From: Streptomyces ferrugineus
Lineage (GTDB): Bacteria > Actinomycetota > Actinomycetes > Streptomycetales > Streptomycetaceae
Length of the DNA: 64,000 nt
Direction of reading: 5' to 3'
NCBI RefSeq assembly: GCF_015160855.1
Contig: NZ_CP063373.1
Coordinates: 9,647,001-9,711,000, forward strand
The first letter of the stretch is position 1, and every line of letters starts with the position of its first letter. Of the stretch, positions 34,197-46,160 are shown one piece after another. Position numbers and translations under genes: made by a program. The notes below the pieces were generated by a model that saw only the letters and a program-made list of their open reading frames with translations, was not told where the DNA came from and searched no databases.

Positions 34197-34823
34197 TCAG
34201 TCGGTGATCACGGCGTCGCGTCCGATCCACTCGCTGCTGTGTGCCGCTTGGTGCATGAAGGCGGCGACGTCTGCGCGGCTGATCCGCGGAGCGCCCTTCA
34301 TCTGCAGCCGGTCGTCCACGCGGTAGGTGCCCTTGGCCGGGCCGTTGGTCAGCGCGGTCGGGTAGACCACCGTCCAGTCCAGGCCGCTGGCGCGGATTCG
34401 GTCGTCCGCGATCTTCTTGTTCGCGTAGACCCGCCGCAGCATCGTGCGGTACATGGTCCGCTGCGTCACGGTCGCCGACTCGAAGGTGTCTCCCACCCCG
34501 AACGACGACATCCACACCAGCCGGGAAACACCCTGCTGCTTGGCCGCGCCGATCACGGCGGCCGACGCACGGTCGAAGAGCGCACGGGGGTTCAGGGACC
34601 TCCCCTGACCGAGGGCGGAGATGACCGCGTCCTGCCCGAGCGCGGCAACCGCGACATCACGTTGCGAGGTGGCATCTCCCATGACGACCGTGAAGCGGTC
34701 CGCCACCTCGCCAAGGGCTTCCGGGTCGCGTACCAGGGCCGTGACCCAGTCACCGGATCGCAGGGCGAGGTCGACGAGATGTCGACCGGTGGGGCCGGTC
34801 GCGCCGAGGATCAGTATCTTCAT
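34197..34823 (-). CDS. NAD(P)-binding protein, NmrA/SDR-like (copy 2)
   Basis: A 208-residue paralogue of the protein at 26488-27114, the same length and alike throughout (LILGATGPTGRHLVDLA, VSRLVWMSSFGVGDTF, GLDWTVVYPTAL, shared C-terminal RDAVITD). It starts at ATG 34823. It lies 82 bases after the MFS gene on the same strand and may be co-expressed with it. Confidence 0.88.
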   Translation of the reverse strand: MKILILGATGPTGRHLVDLALRSGDWVTALVRDPEALGEVADRFTVVMGDATSQRDVAVAALGQDAVISALGQGRSLNPRALFDRASAAVIGAAKQQGVSRLVWMSSFGVGDTFESATVTQRTMYRTMLRRVYANKKIADDRIRASGLDWTVVYPTALTNGPAKGTYRVDDRLQMKGAPRISRADVAAFMHQAAHSSEWIGRDAVITD

Positions 34824-34905
34824 GGCAGAGGAGTCCTCCGTATGGGCCCGATACGGGACTTGGCGGGCGTCGCCGCCTGTGTGTGCCTGTCACTGACCAC
34901 GCGGA

Positions 34906-37400
<2,495 letters not shown>

Positions 37401-37476
37401 GGCTGGTCGTCCCGTTCTGATCTGTGGGGGTTTGTCGGGCCACGCGGACTGAAGCGCGGCCACGCCGGAGGCGTCC

Positions 37477-37494
37477 CACTGCCGGTTGCCGACA
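37477..37494. promoter_or_regulatory. Conserved upstream element, copy 2
   Basis: An exact copy of the 18-bp CACTGCCGGTTGCCGACA found at 24094-24111, again between a MarR gene and its divergent oxidoreductase partner. It is followed by ATTGTTACAGTA, similar to TTTGTTAAAGTA in the first copy. Confidence 0.6.
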
Positions 37495-37559
37495 GGGCAC
37501 CCCCTCTGAGACCATTGTTACAGTACCCAAGGTGAAATTAACAACTGATAGGAATTGGC

Positions 37560-38069
37560 TTGCCGAGAACGACTTCCGGCTCGGACACCCCCGACGAGAC
37601 ACCCGCGTCCGTGACCGGCCACCAGTTGCTCGCCGGATTCGCGAGCCTGCGAAAGGGCCTGAGGCAGTGGATGCACATGAACATCCCCGCCGACGGCGGC
37701 ATGACGGTGCCGCGCGCCACCCTGCTCATGGGGCTGACGCTCAAGAGCGAACCAGCCGGTATGGGCGAGCTCGGCGAGCCGCTGGGCATGTCTCCCCGGA
37801 ACATGACCGTCCTGGTGGACGGTCTAGAGAAGGAGGGCCTGGTCCGCCGGGTCAGCCATCCGCAGGACCGCCGGGTCAAGCTGGTCGAGCTCACACCTGC
37901 CGGTCGACGGGTGGTGGAGCAGGAGCTCGGGCCCTCGCACGCGGCGGCCGCTGCGTTGTTCGACGACTTCACGCCCGAGGAACGGGCCGAACTGCTCAGG
38001 CTGTTGGTGAAGGTGGGCGACTCCCTGCGCACGCGCGGGATCGACGTGCCCTCCCCCGGCCAGAGTTGA
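37560..38069 (+). CDS. MarR family transcriptional regulator (copy 2)
   Basis: A 169-residue paralogue of the regulator at 24176, the same length with near-identical HTH and C-terminal helices (MSPRNMTVLVDGLEKEGLVR). TTG 37560 follows TAGGA. It probably represses the divergent SDR-MFS operon and itself. The histidine kinase gene starts 18 bases downstream, so read-through is possible. Confidence 0.9.
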   Translation: MPRTTSGSDTPDETPASVTGHQLLAGFASLRKGLRQWMHMNIPADGGMTVPRATLLMGLTLKSEPAGMGELGEPLGMSPRNMTVLVDGLEKEGLVRRVSHPQDRRVKLVELTPAGRRVVEQELGPSHAAAAALFDDFTPEERAELLRLLVKVGDSLRTRGIDVPSPGQS

Positions 38070-38087
38070 TCAACTGGGAGGTGCGCG

Positions 38088-39284
38088 TTGACTCCACCGC
38101 CATCCGGGCATGAAAGTCCGCCGAACATGGACGCGTTCGTGGCCGCGGTGGTGTTCGGGATCTCGCTGCTCGCGCCCGTTCTGGACAACAACAGCGACAC
38201 TCGGCCCTTGACCCTCCAGGGCGCGCTCTACGCCGCTGTGATCTGCGCATCGCTGACCCTGCGGCGGCGCTGGCCGTCGGCAGTGCTCGCCGTGACCGCC
38301 TCCGGGACCGCCTCCGGCTTCGCGGTCACCGGGCACAAGAGCTCGCTCATGCTGGCCACGATGATCGCGATGTGCACGTGTGCGCTGCACCTTCCACGGC
38401 GCAGGGCGGTACTGGAGGTCGCCGCCGCTGCGGCCCTGCTGGCCGGGACGAGCGTCGTGTTCGGCCACCGCGGGTGGACGGGCCCGGAGGTCGTCGCGCT
38501 GAGTGCCCTGAGCGCGTCGGCCGCCGCGGTCGGGTTCGCGGTCCGCAACCGGCGTGCCTACGTCGCCGCGGTCGAGGAGCGTGCGCGGCGGGCCGAACAG
38601 ACACGGGAGGAGGAGGCGCGCCGGCGGGTCATCGACGAGCGGCTGCGGATCGCCCGGGAGCTGCACGACGTCCTGGCCCACCACATCGCCCTCATCAACG
38701 TGCAGGCGGCGGTCGTGGACCACGTGATGGAGACGGAACCCGTCCAAGCCAGGGAGTCCCTCGCTCACATCCGACGGGCTGCCCGGTCCTCGCTGGAGGA
38801 GGTCCGCACCACGCTCGGGCTGCTGCGCCGACCGGACGCCCCGAACGAGGTGGCCGTCGAGCCGTCCCCAGGACTGCACCAACTCCCCGACCTGATCGCG
38901 AGCTTCACCGCCGCCGGCCTGATCGTCGACCAGAAGATCGCCGGGACGCCCGTGGACCTGCCCCCAGCGGTGAGCCTCACCGCATACCGGGTCGTCCAGG
39001 AGGCGCTGACGAACGCGAGCAGACACGCGTCCCGCCCGCACGCCGAACTGGAACTCGACTACCTGCCGTCCGCGCTTCAGATCAGCGTGCGCAATCCGGC
39101 CGAGGCCACATCGCGGTCCCGGTCCTCCGCCGGTCCCGATCCGCTGGCGCTGGGGGAGGGCGGGCATGGACTGCTCGGCATGCGGGAACGCGCGCACGCC
39201 CTCGGCGGGACCTTCGCGACACGGATGACCGACGGCCACTTCGAGGTCAGGGTCCTCCTGCCGCACGAGAGGACGGGAACATGA
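38088..39284 (+). CDS. Sensor histidine kinase (HisKA_3)
   Basis: A 398-residue kinase starting at TTG 38088 with GGGAGGTG upstream. Four to five hydrophobic segments cover about residues 15-165. The His box is LRIARELHDVLAHHIALINV, and the ATP-binding part has EALTNASRHASRP and GHGLLGMRERAHALGG. It is coupled by a 4-base overlap to the response regulator and precedes an MMPL transporter. Confidence 0.94.
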   Translation: MTPPPSGHESPPNMDAFVAAVVFGISLLAPVLDNNSDTRPLTLQGALYAAVICASLTLRRRWPSAVLAVTASGTASGFAVTGHKSSLMLATMIAMCTCALHLPRRRAVLEVAAAAALLAGTSVVFGHRGWTGPEVVALSALSASAAAVGFAVRNRRAYVAAVEERARRAEQTREEEARRRVIDERLRIARELHDVLAHHIALINVQAAVVDHVMETEPVQARESLAHIRRAARSSLEEVRTTLGLLRRPDAPNEVAVEPSPGLHQLPDLIASFTAAGLIVDQKIAGTPVDLPPAVSLTAYRVVQEALTNASRHASRPHAELELDYLPSALQISVRNPAEATSRSRSSAGPDPLALGEGGHGLLGMRERAHALGGTFATRMTDGHFEVRVLLPHERTGT

Positions 39285-39949
39285 CGATCAAGATTCTTCT
39301 CGCCGACGACCAGGAACTGGTCCGGGCCGGCTTCAAGGTGCTGGTGAACTCCACGCCCGACATGGAGGTGGTGGGCGAGGCGTCCGACGGACGGGAGGCG
39401 GTCCGGCTCGCCGCCGGGGCCGACGTCGTACTGATGGACATCCGGATGCCCGGCTCGGACGGCCTCACCGCCACCCGGCAGATCACCTCGGCGCTGCCCG
39501 ACGTACGGGTCCTGGTGCTGACCACCTTCGAAGTCGACGAGTACGTGTTCAGCGCGCTGCGCTGTGGGGCCAGCGGGTTCCTCGGCAAGGGCGTCGAGCC
39601 GGCGGAGCTGCAGCAGGCGATCCGCCTGGTCGCCCACGGCGATCAGCTGCTGTCCCCCGGCGCGACGCGCGCGCTGATCGCCAAGTTCCTGCGCGGGCCC
39701 ATGCAGGACGTGGGCGCCGCCGCCGAGCGGCTGGCGGTGCTCACCGAACGGGAGCGGGAGATCCTCGTCCTGGTGGCGGCCGGGCTCGGCAACGATGCGA
39801 TCGCTCAACGGCTGGGGATCAGCCCCTACACCGCCAAGACCCATGTAAACCGCACGCAGGCCAAGCTCGATGCCCATGACCGTGCCCAACTCGTCATGCT
39901 CGCCTACGAGACGGGCCTGGTCCGACCCGGAACTCCGCCCGCGGTGTAG
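39281..39949 (+). CDS. NarL/LuxR-type response regulator
   Basis: A 222-residue regulator with receiver Asp in DVVLMDIRMPGSDGL and Lys in FLGKGV (usual LLK replaced by LGK), and the HTH LTEREREILVLVAAGLGNDA, then ISPYTAKTHV. A perfect 22-bp palindrome begins two bases after its stop codon and leads into the MMPL gene, which is its likely target. Confidence 0.94.
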   Translation: MTIKILLADDQELVRAGFKVLVNSTPDMEVVGEASDGREAVRLAAGADVVLMDIRMPGSDGLTATRQITSALPDVRVLVLTTFEVDEYVFSALRCGASGFLGKGVEPAELQQAIRLVAHGDQLLSPGATRALIAKFLRGPMQDVGAAAERLAVLTEREREILVLVAAGLGNDAIAQRLGISPYTAKTHVNRTQAKLDAHDRAQLVMLAYETGLVRPGTPPAV

Positions 39950-39951
39950 GG

Positions 39952-39973
39952 CCGTACCGCGATCGCGGTACGG
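39952..39973. promoter_or_regulatory. Perfect 22-bp palindrome before MMPL gene
   Basis: The half-site CCGTACCGCGA is followed directly by its reverse complement with no spacer. Its position between the response regulator and the MMPL transporter suggests an operator; a terminator is less likely because there is no loop. Confidence 0.65.
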
Positions 39974-40060
39974 CGGATACCGTCCGCCAGAAGGACAATC
40001 GGGCGGCTCAGGCGAACGAGATTGGAAGCATCACGTCAGCCTCGTCCCTGAGGAGTTCCC

Positions 40061-42235
40061 TTGTCCGCCCTTGCCCGCTGGTGCTACCGCCACCGGCTCC
40101 TCGTCGTGCTGCTCTGGGTGGCCGTACTCGCCGGTGTGGGCATAGCCTCAACCGCCGCCGGTACCAAGGCCAGCGACAGCTTCTCCCTCCCCGGCACCGA
40201 GTCGTCCAAGGCGCTCGAACTGCTGCAGGAGACGATGCCGGCCCAGTCCGGCGCCACCGCGACCGTCGTGTGGGAGTCGGACGCGGACGTCCGGGACAGC
40301 GCCGTCCAAGACCGGATGACCGCCACCCTCGACAAGCTCGCCAGGCTCCCGGACGTGGCCGCGATCACCAGCCCTTACAGCGAACAGGGCGCGAAGCAGA
40401 TCAGCGAGGACGGGCGTGTCGCCTACGCCTCCGTGAACTTCACCGAGCAGGCCATGGACCTGGACAAGGCCAACCTCGAGAAGTTCATCGAGACCGCCGA
40501 GGAGGCCCGCGGCGACGGCCTGAAGGTCGAGCTCGGCGGCGACCCGATCAGCCAGGCGGCGGAGTCCGAGGCGCCCACCGCCGAACTCGTCGGCATCGCC
40601 GCCGCCGCGATCGTGCTGTTCGTGGCGTTCGGCTCGCTGTTCGCGATGCTGCTGCCGATCGCGACCGCGGTCGCCGGAGTCGGCGTCGGCCTCATGACCG
40701 TCACGCTGCTCACGCACGTGATGGACATCGGCGACGTCGGCCCCATCCTGGGCGCGCTCATCGGTCTCGGTGTCGGCATCGACTACGCACTGTTCATCGT
40801 CACCCGGCACCGCTCCAACCTGAAGTCCGGCATGGACATGGAGGCGTCGGTCATCAAGGCCATCGACACCTCCGGTCGCGCGGTGCTGTTCGCGGGCGGC
40901 ACCGTCGTGGTCGCCCTGTTCGGCCTGTTCGTGCTCGGCGTGAGCTTCCTCAACGGCATGGCGGTGGCCTCGGCGACCGCCGTCGTCTTCACCGTCCTCG
41001 CCGCGGTCACCCTGCTGCCCGCGCTGCTCGGCTTCATCGGCCTGCGCGTGCTGAGCCGCCGCGAACGCCGCGCGCAGAACGACGCCCCCGAAAACAAGCC
41101 GGGCGTCTGGGCCCGCTGGGCCGTGGTCGCCGAACGGCGCCGGGTAGTCCTTTCGGTGCTCTCCCTGGCGGTGATCACCGTGCTCTCCCTGCCGGTGCTC
41201 TCGCTGCGGCTGGGCTCCTCCGACGCCGGTAACCACCCCGCCGACACCACCACCCGCAAGGCGTACGACATGCTGGCCGACGGCTTCGGCCCCGGGTTCA
41301 ACGGCCCGCTCCAGCTTGTCGCGGAGACGCCCACTGCGTCCGATCGGCAGGCCCTTGAGAACCTGACCACACAGCTCGCCGACACCAAGGGCGTCGCCGC
41401 CGTCACCGTGCTGCCGGCCGAACCCGACGCCAAGGTCGGCATCGTCCAGGTCGTCCCGACGACCTCGCCCCAGTCCGAGCAGACCGCGGAACTCATCCAG
41501 CACCTCCGCGACGACGTGATCCCGCCCGCCGAGAAGGACAGCACGCTCCAGGTCTACGTAGGCGGCCAGACGGCGATCTTCGACGACTTCGCCGACGTCC
41601 TGACAGGCAAGCTCCCGCTGTTCCTCACGGTCATCGTCGCGCTCGGCTGCGTGCTGCTGCTCCTCGCGTTCCGCAGTCTGATGGTGCCGCTCGTCGCCGC
41701 GGTCATGAACATCCTCGCCACCGCCGCCTCCTTCGGTGTGATCGTCGCGTTCTTCCAGTACGGCTGGGGCTCGGAGCGCCTCGGTTGGGGCGCGGCCGGA
41801 CCCGTCGAGGCGTTCCTGCCGGTCATCATGCTGTCGGTCCTGTTCGGCCTGTCGATGGACTACCAGGTGTTCCTCGTCAGCCGCATGCACGAGGAATGGG
41901 TCCACACCCGCGACAACCGGCGGGCCGTCGCGGTCGGCCAGGCCGAGACGGGACGCGTCATCACCGCCGCGGCCACCATCATGTTCTGCGTGTTCATCGC
42001 CTTCAGCTTCGGGGGCGAGCGGATCGTCGCCGAGTTCGGGATCGGCCTGGCCGCCGCCGTGGCGATCGACGCGTTCGTCCTGCGCACGGTCCTGGTCCCG
42101 GCCTCGATGTACCTGCTCGGCAAGGCCAACTGGTGGATTCCCGGCTGGCTCGACAAGCGCCTGCCGCACCTGTCCGTCGAAGGCCCCACGGAGACGCCCG
42201 AGAAGAACCGGCAGCCCGAACCGGCCACCCGCTGA
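40061..42235 (+). CDS. MMPL/RND family transporter
   Basis: A 724-residue exporter with 12 predicted membrane segments in two halves. LGALIGLGVGIDYALFIVTRHR and LSVLFGLSMDYQVFLVSRMHEEW carry the Asp-Tyr motifs of the proton path in segments four and ten. Two soluble loops follow segments one and seven. TTG 40061 follows GAGGAG. It probably exports a lipid or drug under control of the upstream two-component pair. Confidence 0.94.
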   Translation: MSALARWCYRHRLLVVLLWVAVLAGVGIASTAAGTKASDSFSLPGTESSKALELLQETMPAQSGATATVVWESDADVRDSAVQDRMTATLDKLARLPDVAAITSPYSEQGAKQISEDGRVAYASVNFTEQAMDLDKANLEKFIETAEEARGDGLKVELGGDPISQAAESEAPTAELVGIAAAAIVLFVAFGSLFAMLLPIATAVAGVGVGLMTVTLLTHVMDIGDVGPILGALIGLGVGIDYALFIVTRHRSNLKSGMDMEASVIKAIDTSGRAVLFAGGTVVVALFGLFVLGVSFLNGMAVASATAVVFTVLAAVTLLPALLGFIGLRVLSRRERRAQNDAPENKPGVWARWAVVAERRRVVLSVLSLAVITVLSLPVLSLRLGSSDAGNHPADTTTRKAYDMLADGFGPGFNGPLQLVAETPTASDRQALENLTTQLADTKGVAAVTVLPAEPDAKVGIVQVVPTTSPQSEQTAELIQHLRDDVIPPAEKDSTLQVYVGGQTAIFDDFADVLTGKLPLFLTVIVALGCVLLLLAFRSLMVPLVAAVMNILATAASFGVIVAFFQYGWGSERLGWGAAGPVEAFLPVIMLSVLFGLSMDYQVFLVSRMHEEWVHTRDNRRAVAVGQAETGRVITAAATIMFCVFIAFSFGGERIVAEFGIGLAAAVAIDAFVLRTVLVPASMYLLGKANWWIPGWLDKRLPHLSVEGPTETPEKNRQPEPATR

Positions 42236-42294
42236 GCCGGAAGAACCCAGCCGCACCGTCAGCATGAGCGAACGTCAGAGAGGGCTGCAACGCC

Positions 42295-43566
42295 GTGGGA
42301 ATCCTGCTCGGCCTGGCCATTCCGGTCGTAGTCGGCGTGATGGGCGGCCTGCACTGGTACGTGTGGCGTCGCCTCGTCCGGGACACGACCGCCCCGGGCA
42401 CGGTGGGGCGACGGCTGGGCACCGCGGTCCTCGTGGCGGGCCCCGCGCTCATGCTGACGGTGTTCACCGGGGACCGGCTCGGACTGCCGTTCCAACTGGT
42501 CCGGATCGTCGCGTGGCCCGCGTATCTGTGGGCTGCCGTCGCCCTGTACCTGCTGATCGGCGTCCTCGCCGGCGAGGCGGTCCGGCCCGCGCTGGCACGG
42601 TGGCTGCGGCGCCGCGCCGGTCGGCAGGCGGCCACCGTACCGGCGCCGGCCTCCGAGCCGGTCACGGTGCCGGACGACGCGCCCGCCCAGCCGCCCACCG
42701 CCACCCCTACGACCGACCCCGGCGACGTCTCCCCCTCGGAGGTGACACGGCGAGTGTTCGTGGCCCGGCTGGTCGGAGGAGCGGCGGCCGCGGCGGCGGT
42801 CGGCACGGTCGGTTACGGAACCTACGGAGTGCTGCGCGGACCGCGGGTGAAGCGGGTGACGGTACCGCTGGCGAAGCTGCCCAGGTCGGCGCACGGATAC
42901 CGGATCGCAGTGGTCAGCGATGTCCATCTGGGCCCGATCCTGGGGCGCGGGTTCACCGAGCGGGTCGTGGCGACGGTGAACGCGACCCAGCCGGACCTGA
43001 TCGCCGTGGTCGGCGACCTGGTCGACGGGTCGGTGGACGACCTCCGCTCGGCGGTCGAGCCGATCGGCGGACTGCGGGCGCGTCACGGGGCGTTCTTCGT
43101 GACCGGCAACCACGAGTACTTCTCCGGCGCGGAGGAATGGACGGAGCATGTGCAGGAACTGGGGCTGAGGCTGCTGGCGAACCAACGCGTGGAACTCGCG
43201 GCGTTCGATCTGGCCGGCGTCAACGACGTGACCGGCGAGGAGCACGACGACGGCCCCGACCTCGCGGCCGCGCTGGCCGACCGCGATCCCTCACGGACCT
43301 CGGTCCTGCTGGCACACCAACCGGTGTTCGTGGACGAGGCCGTACGACACGGAGTGGACCTGCAACTGTCCGGTCACACCCACGGCGGCCAGCTCTGGCC
43401 GATGAACTACGTTGCCGAGCTGGCCAACCCGACGGTCGCCGGGCTGGAACGGTACGGCGACACACAGCTGTATGTGTCCCGAGGCGCGGGCGCGTGGGGC
43501 CCGCCGACCCGGGTCGGGGCACCTTCGGACGTGACGGTGGTGGAACTGGCGTCGCGCCAGGCGTGA
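42295..43566 (+). CDS. Membrane-anchored metallophosphoesterase
   Basis: A 423-residue protein. The first 170 residues have three to five hydrophobic segments (AIPVVVGVMGGLHWYVW, WPAYLWAAVALYLLIG, and AAAAAVGTVGYGTYGVL after an Arg-rich linker). The catalytic domain carries DVHLGPI, GDLVDG, GNHEYF and GHTHGGQLWPMN, a complete calcineurin-like metal site facing outside. It starts at GTG 42295, 60 bases after the MMPL gene. Confidence 0.9.
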   Translation: MGILLGLAIPVVVGVMGGLHWYVWRRLVRDTTAPGTVGRRLGTAVLVAGPALMLTVFTGDRLGLPFQLVRIVAWPAYLWAAVALYLLIGVLAGEAVRPALARWLRRRAGRQAATVPAPASEPVTVPDDAPAQPPTATPTTDPGDVSPSEVTRRVFVARLVGGAAAAAAVGTVGYGTYGVLRGPRVKRVTVPLAKLPRSAHGYRIAVVSDVHLGPILGRGFTERVVATVNATQPDLIAVVGDLVDGSVDDLRSAVEPIGGLRARHGAFFVTGNHEYFSGAEEWTEHVQELGLRLLANQRVELAAFDLAGVNDVTGEEHDDGPDLAAALADRDPSRTSVLLAHQPVFVDEAVRHGVDLQLSGHTHGGQLWPMNYVAELANPTVAGLERYGDTQLYVSRGAGAWGPPTRVGAPSDVTVVELASRQA

Positions 43567-43691
43567 GACGGGGCCGGCTGGGGTGTCGCCGGGCCGGCGC
43601 ACCGCACGGAGGACAACCGAGTTTCTCCGCACCTCCCAGGTCCGGAGATCAGCAAGGCAACACCTACCGACAGACAACTATGGAGACAGCT

Positions 43692-44222
43692 ATGAAACCC
43701 CGCAGACCCAGCCGCCGCGCCACCATGGTGGGCGTCGGCGTCCTCACCACCGCCGCGCTGACCGTAGGCACGACCGCCTTCGCCGTCACGGACACCGCGC
43801 CGAAGAAGAAGCCCGCCGCGGCCGCTTGGTCCGGCGCCAAGGACGCCAAGGAAGCGCGCAACAAGCAGATCGTGCGCGCCTTCGTGGACCTCGGCATCAA
43901 CCAGAAGAAGCCGCAGCAGGCCGCCGACCGCTACCTGGGCGACCTCATCCAGCACAACCCCAACGTCGCCGACGGCAAAGAAGGATGGGTCACCTGGGCG
44001 ACCGGGTTCGTCAAGGCGGTCCCGGACGTCAACGTGAACTTCAAGCGGTTCCTCGCCGACGGCGACCTCGTGACGGTGCACACGCACATCACGCTCAACG
44101 CGACCGACCGTGGCCTCGCGGCCATGGATATCTTCCGCGTAAAGAACGGCAAGATCGTCGAGCACTGGGACGTCTCGACACCGGTGCCCGAGAACTCGGC
44201 CAATGACAACGGTATGTTCTGA
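43692..44222 (+). CDS. Secreted SnoaL/NTF2-like protein
   Basis: A 176-residue protein with a signal peptide (about residues 1-30; RRPSRRATMVGVGVLTTAAL has an Arg pair suggesting Tat export). The mature part is an NTF2/SnoaL-like cone (RNKQIVRAFVDLGIN, then the YLGDLIQHNP active-site-like segment, and DIFRVKNGKIVEHWDV). ATG 43692 has GGAG seven bases upstream; an in-frame ATG at 43680 is an alternative. The function is unknown. Confidence 0.85.
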   Translation: MKPRRPSRRATMVGVGVLTTAALTVGTTAFAVTDTAPKKKPAAAAWSGAKDAKEARNKQIVRAFVDLGINQKKPQQAADRYLGDLIQHNPNVADGKEGWVTWATGFVKAVPDVNVNFKRFLADGDLVTVHTHITLNATDRGLAAMDIFRVKNGKIVEHWDVSTPVPENSANDNGMF

Positions 44223-44269
44223 CCTCCTATGAGCCCCACACGATGGTGTCGGGCTCCTCGCATCCTGCC

Positions 44270-44310
44270 CACTGCGTCCCGCCGACCGTCCCGGCAGGCG
44301 GGACGCAGTG
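44270..44310. terminator. Hairpin between convergent genes
   Basis: A perfect 14-bp stem (CACTGCGTCCCGCC and GGCGGGACGCAGTG) with a 13-base loop, between the SnoaL-like gene (+) and the thioesterase gene (-). A weaker GAGCCC/GGGCTC hairpin precedes it. Confidence 0.75.
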
Positions 44311-44433
44311 CTGCCGGGTGAGGAGTGATGGGGGTGAACCTTCCGCACATCACCGTCATGCCGACCGACCGGCCGGCCCGGCTCACCGGCCGCTGCCCCG
44401 CGGCCTCAACTCATGCCGGGCGGCGGCCCGGCA

Positions 44434-45117
44434 TCAGGGCGTGTTCGGGAACAGGGTCCGGGTCCGGGCGGGGTCGGGGGAGACGAAGACGCCGTCCGCC
44501 GTGACCAGGGCGATCGACGGGTCCTCGTCGGTGCCGATCGAGCCCGCCACGAAGATCTTCCGGTCCTCGGTACCGGTGACGTGGGCGAAGACCCGCAGGG
44601 GAGTTTCCACCGGGACCGGACGGTGGTAGCGCATCTGCAGCGAGACTGTCATCGCGGGGGTTCCGGCCCTATAGCAAGCCCAGCCCATCAGCTCGTCCAG
44701 CAACATGGCACTCATCCCGCCGTGGACATATCCGGGCGGGCCCTCGTGGGCGATCCCGAGGGTGCAGCGGCCGACGATGCCGTCGTCCTCGGGCGTGACC
44801 TGCATGGGTGGGGCGAGGGGGCTGCCGGGTCCGGTGACGGGGCTGTACATCCGTGCGCCGCCGGGGAACTCGTCCACGTCCGGGATTTCCCCCCGTACGC
44901 GACGCCGACCGGTCAACTGCCCGGTGAGCCGACGGACGCCGTCCGTCACGCGGTGCAAGACCTCGGCCGGGGCCGCGGTGCGTACGGTGGCGTCCACCAA
45001 GGCCCGCATTTCGTGGCCGAGTGCGGTGATCGCCCTGCGCTGGTGGTCCAGTTCCTCTCCTCGTGGTCGTGTGGCTTCGGTATGCGTCGTCATGAGTTCT
45101 GTCGGTGGCGCGCTCAT
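44434..45117 (-). CDS. Hotdog-fold thioesterase (PaaI-like)
   Basis: A 227-residue protein. A helical N-terminal extension (about 1-85) precedes a hotdog domain with GPPGYVHGGMSAMLLDELMG (the His-Gly-Gly and Asp/Glu of the PaaI group) and TVSLQMRYHRPVPVETPL. It likely hydrolyses acyl-CoA esters. The start at ATG 45117 is tentative; ATG 45093 is possible. It is last in an operon with the dehydrogenase and tautomerase. Confidence 0.85.
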   Translation of the reverse strand: MSAPPTELMTTHTEATRPRGEELDHQRRAITALGHEMRALVDATVRTAAPAEVLHRVTDGVRRLTGQLTGRRRVRGEIPDVDEFPGGARMYSPVTGPGSPLAPPMQVTPEDDGIVGRCTLGIAHEGPPGYVHGGMSAMLLDELMGWACYRAGTPAMTVSLQMRYHRPVPVETPLRVFAHVTGTEDRKIFVAGSIGTDEDPSIALVTADGVFVSPDPARTRTLFPNTP

Positions 45118-45149
45118 CGGGTTTCTCGGTCGGGACTCTCGGGACGTGT

Positions 45150-46160
45150 TCAGCCGTCGGAGCGGACGAAGACAGGTTTGAGGTGCTTCTCGGGAAGGGC
45201 GTCGGGGAGTTGCTCCCAGTCGAGGACGTGGGAGACGACCCGGGCGGGGTCGACCTTGCCGGAGCGGGCGAGGTCCAGGGCGTCGGGGATGTGGCCTCGG
45301 ACGTTGTCGCGGGCGATGCGCAAGGTGACGCCGGTGAGGTACATGTCGAGGAGGGGCAGCTCGCCGGGGCGGAAGTGGTTGCCCGCCGACTCGCAGATGC
45401 CTTCTGGGGCGAGGGACTTGACGGCGAGGGCGAGCTGGTCGACGCGGCCGGTGGCCTCGACGGCGAGGTCGAAGCCGTGCGGGACGGGTTCGAGTGTCTC
45501 GGCGGTGCGGGCGCCGTAACCCTCGGCGAGCCTGCGGTGTTCGGGGTCGGGGTCGACGTACAGGACGTCGGAGGCACCGAGGGCACGGGCGATGTCGCAG
45601 ACGTACAGGCCGATGCTGCCGCGCGCGACGACCAGGACGCGGGCGCCCGGCTTGCTCTTCAGGTGCGGGGCGACCAGGCGCCAGGACAGGGACCAGTTGT
45701 CGCTCGCCGACGCCATGGCGATCGGATCGAGGTCGGCGGGCAGGGGTACGAGCATGGCGTCCGCCCAGGGGACGCGGACCAGGTCGGAGAAGAGACCGCC
45801 CCAACTGCCGCCGATCGGTGCGCCGTACATGGCCATGTGCGGTACGGCCGTGCAGTGGGCGGTCATCCCGGCGCGGCAGTGGTCGCAGGTGCCGCAGTTG
45901 AGGGACCAGGGGACGACCACCAGGTCGCCGGGGGCCACGGCGGTGACGTCGTCGCCGGTCCCGACGACCCGGGCCACGCACTCGTGGCCGAGGGCGAACG
46001 GCGGGTCGATGAAGCCATGCCCAGCCAGGATCGCGGTGTCGACGTCGCAGGTCGTGGCGGCCACCGGGGCGACGATCGCTTCCTGGCCGGACTGGAGCTT
46101 GGGGTCGGGGGCCTCGCGCCATTCGACGGTGTTGCGGGCGACGTAGGTCAGTTCACGCAT
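45150..46160 (-). CDS. Zinc-dependent alcohol/glucose dehydrogenase family protein
   Basis: A 336-residue medium-chain dehydrogenase. Catalytic zinc ligands are in TTCDVDTA and ALGHECVARV; the structural zinc site is NCGTCDHCRAGMTAHC. The nucleotide-binding part is VLVVARGSIGLYVCDIARAL, where the usual GxGxxG reads RGSIG, a departure. It resembles glucose 1-dehydrogenase-type MDRs. It overlaps the upstream tautomerase gene by eight bases. Confidence 0.88.
   Translation of the reverse strand: MRELTYVARNTVEWREAPDPKLQSGQEAIVAPVAATTCDVDTAILAGHGFIDPPFALGHECVARVVGTGDDVTAVAPGDLVVVPWSLNCGTCDHCRAGMTAHCTAVPHMAMYGAPIGGSWGGLFSDLVRVPWADAMLVPLPADLDPIAMASASDNWSLSWRLVAPHLKSKPGARVLVVARGSIGLYVCDIARALGASDVLYVDPDPEHRRLAEGYGARTAETLEPVPHGFDLAVEATGRVDQLALAVKSLAPEGICESAGNHFRPGELPLLDMYLTGVTLRIARDNVRGHIPDALDLARSGKVDPARVVSHVLDWEQLPDALPEKHLKPVFVRSDG

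Noticed and set aside
40148..42265. A 705-codon open frame on the minus strand
   Set aside because: Antisense of the MMPL transporter gene; His/Asp/Arg-rich low-complexity translation.
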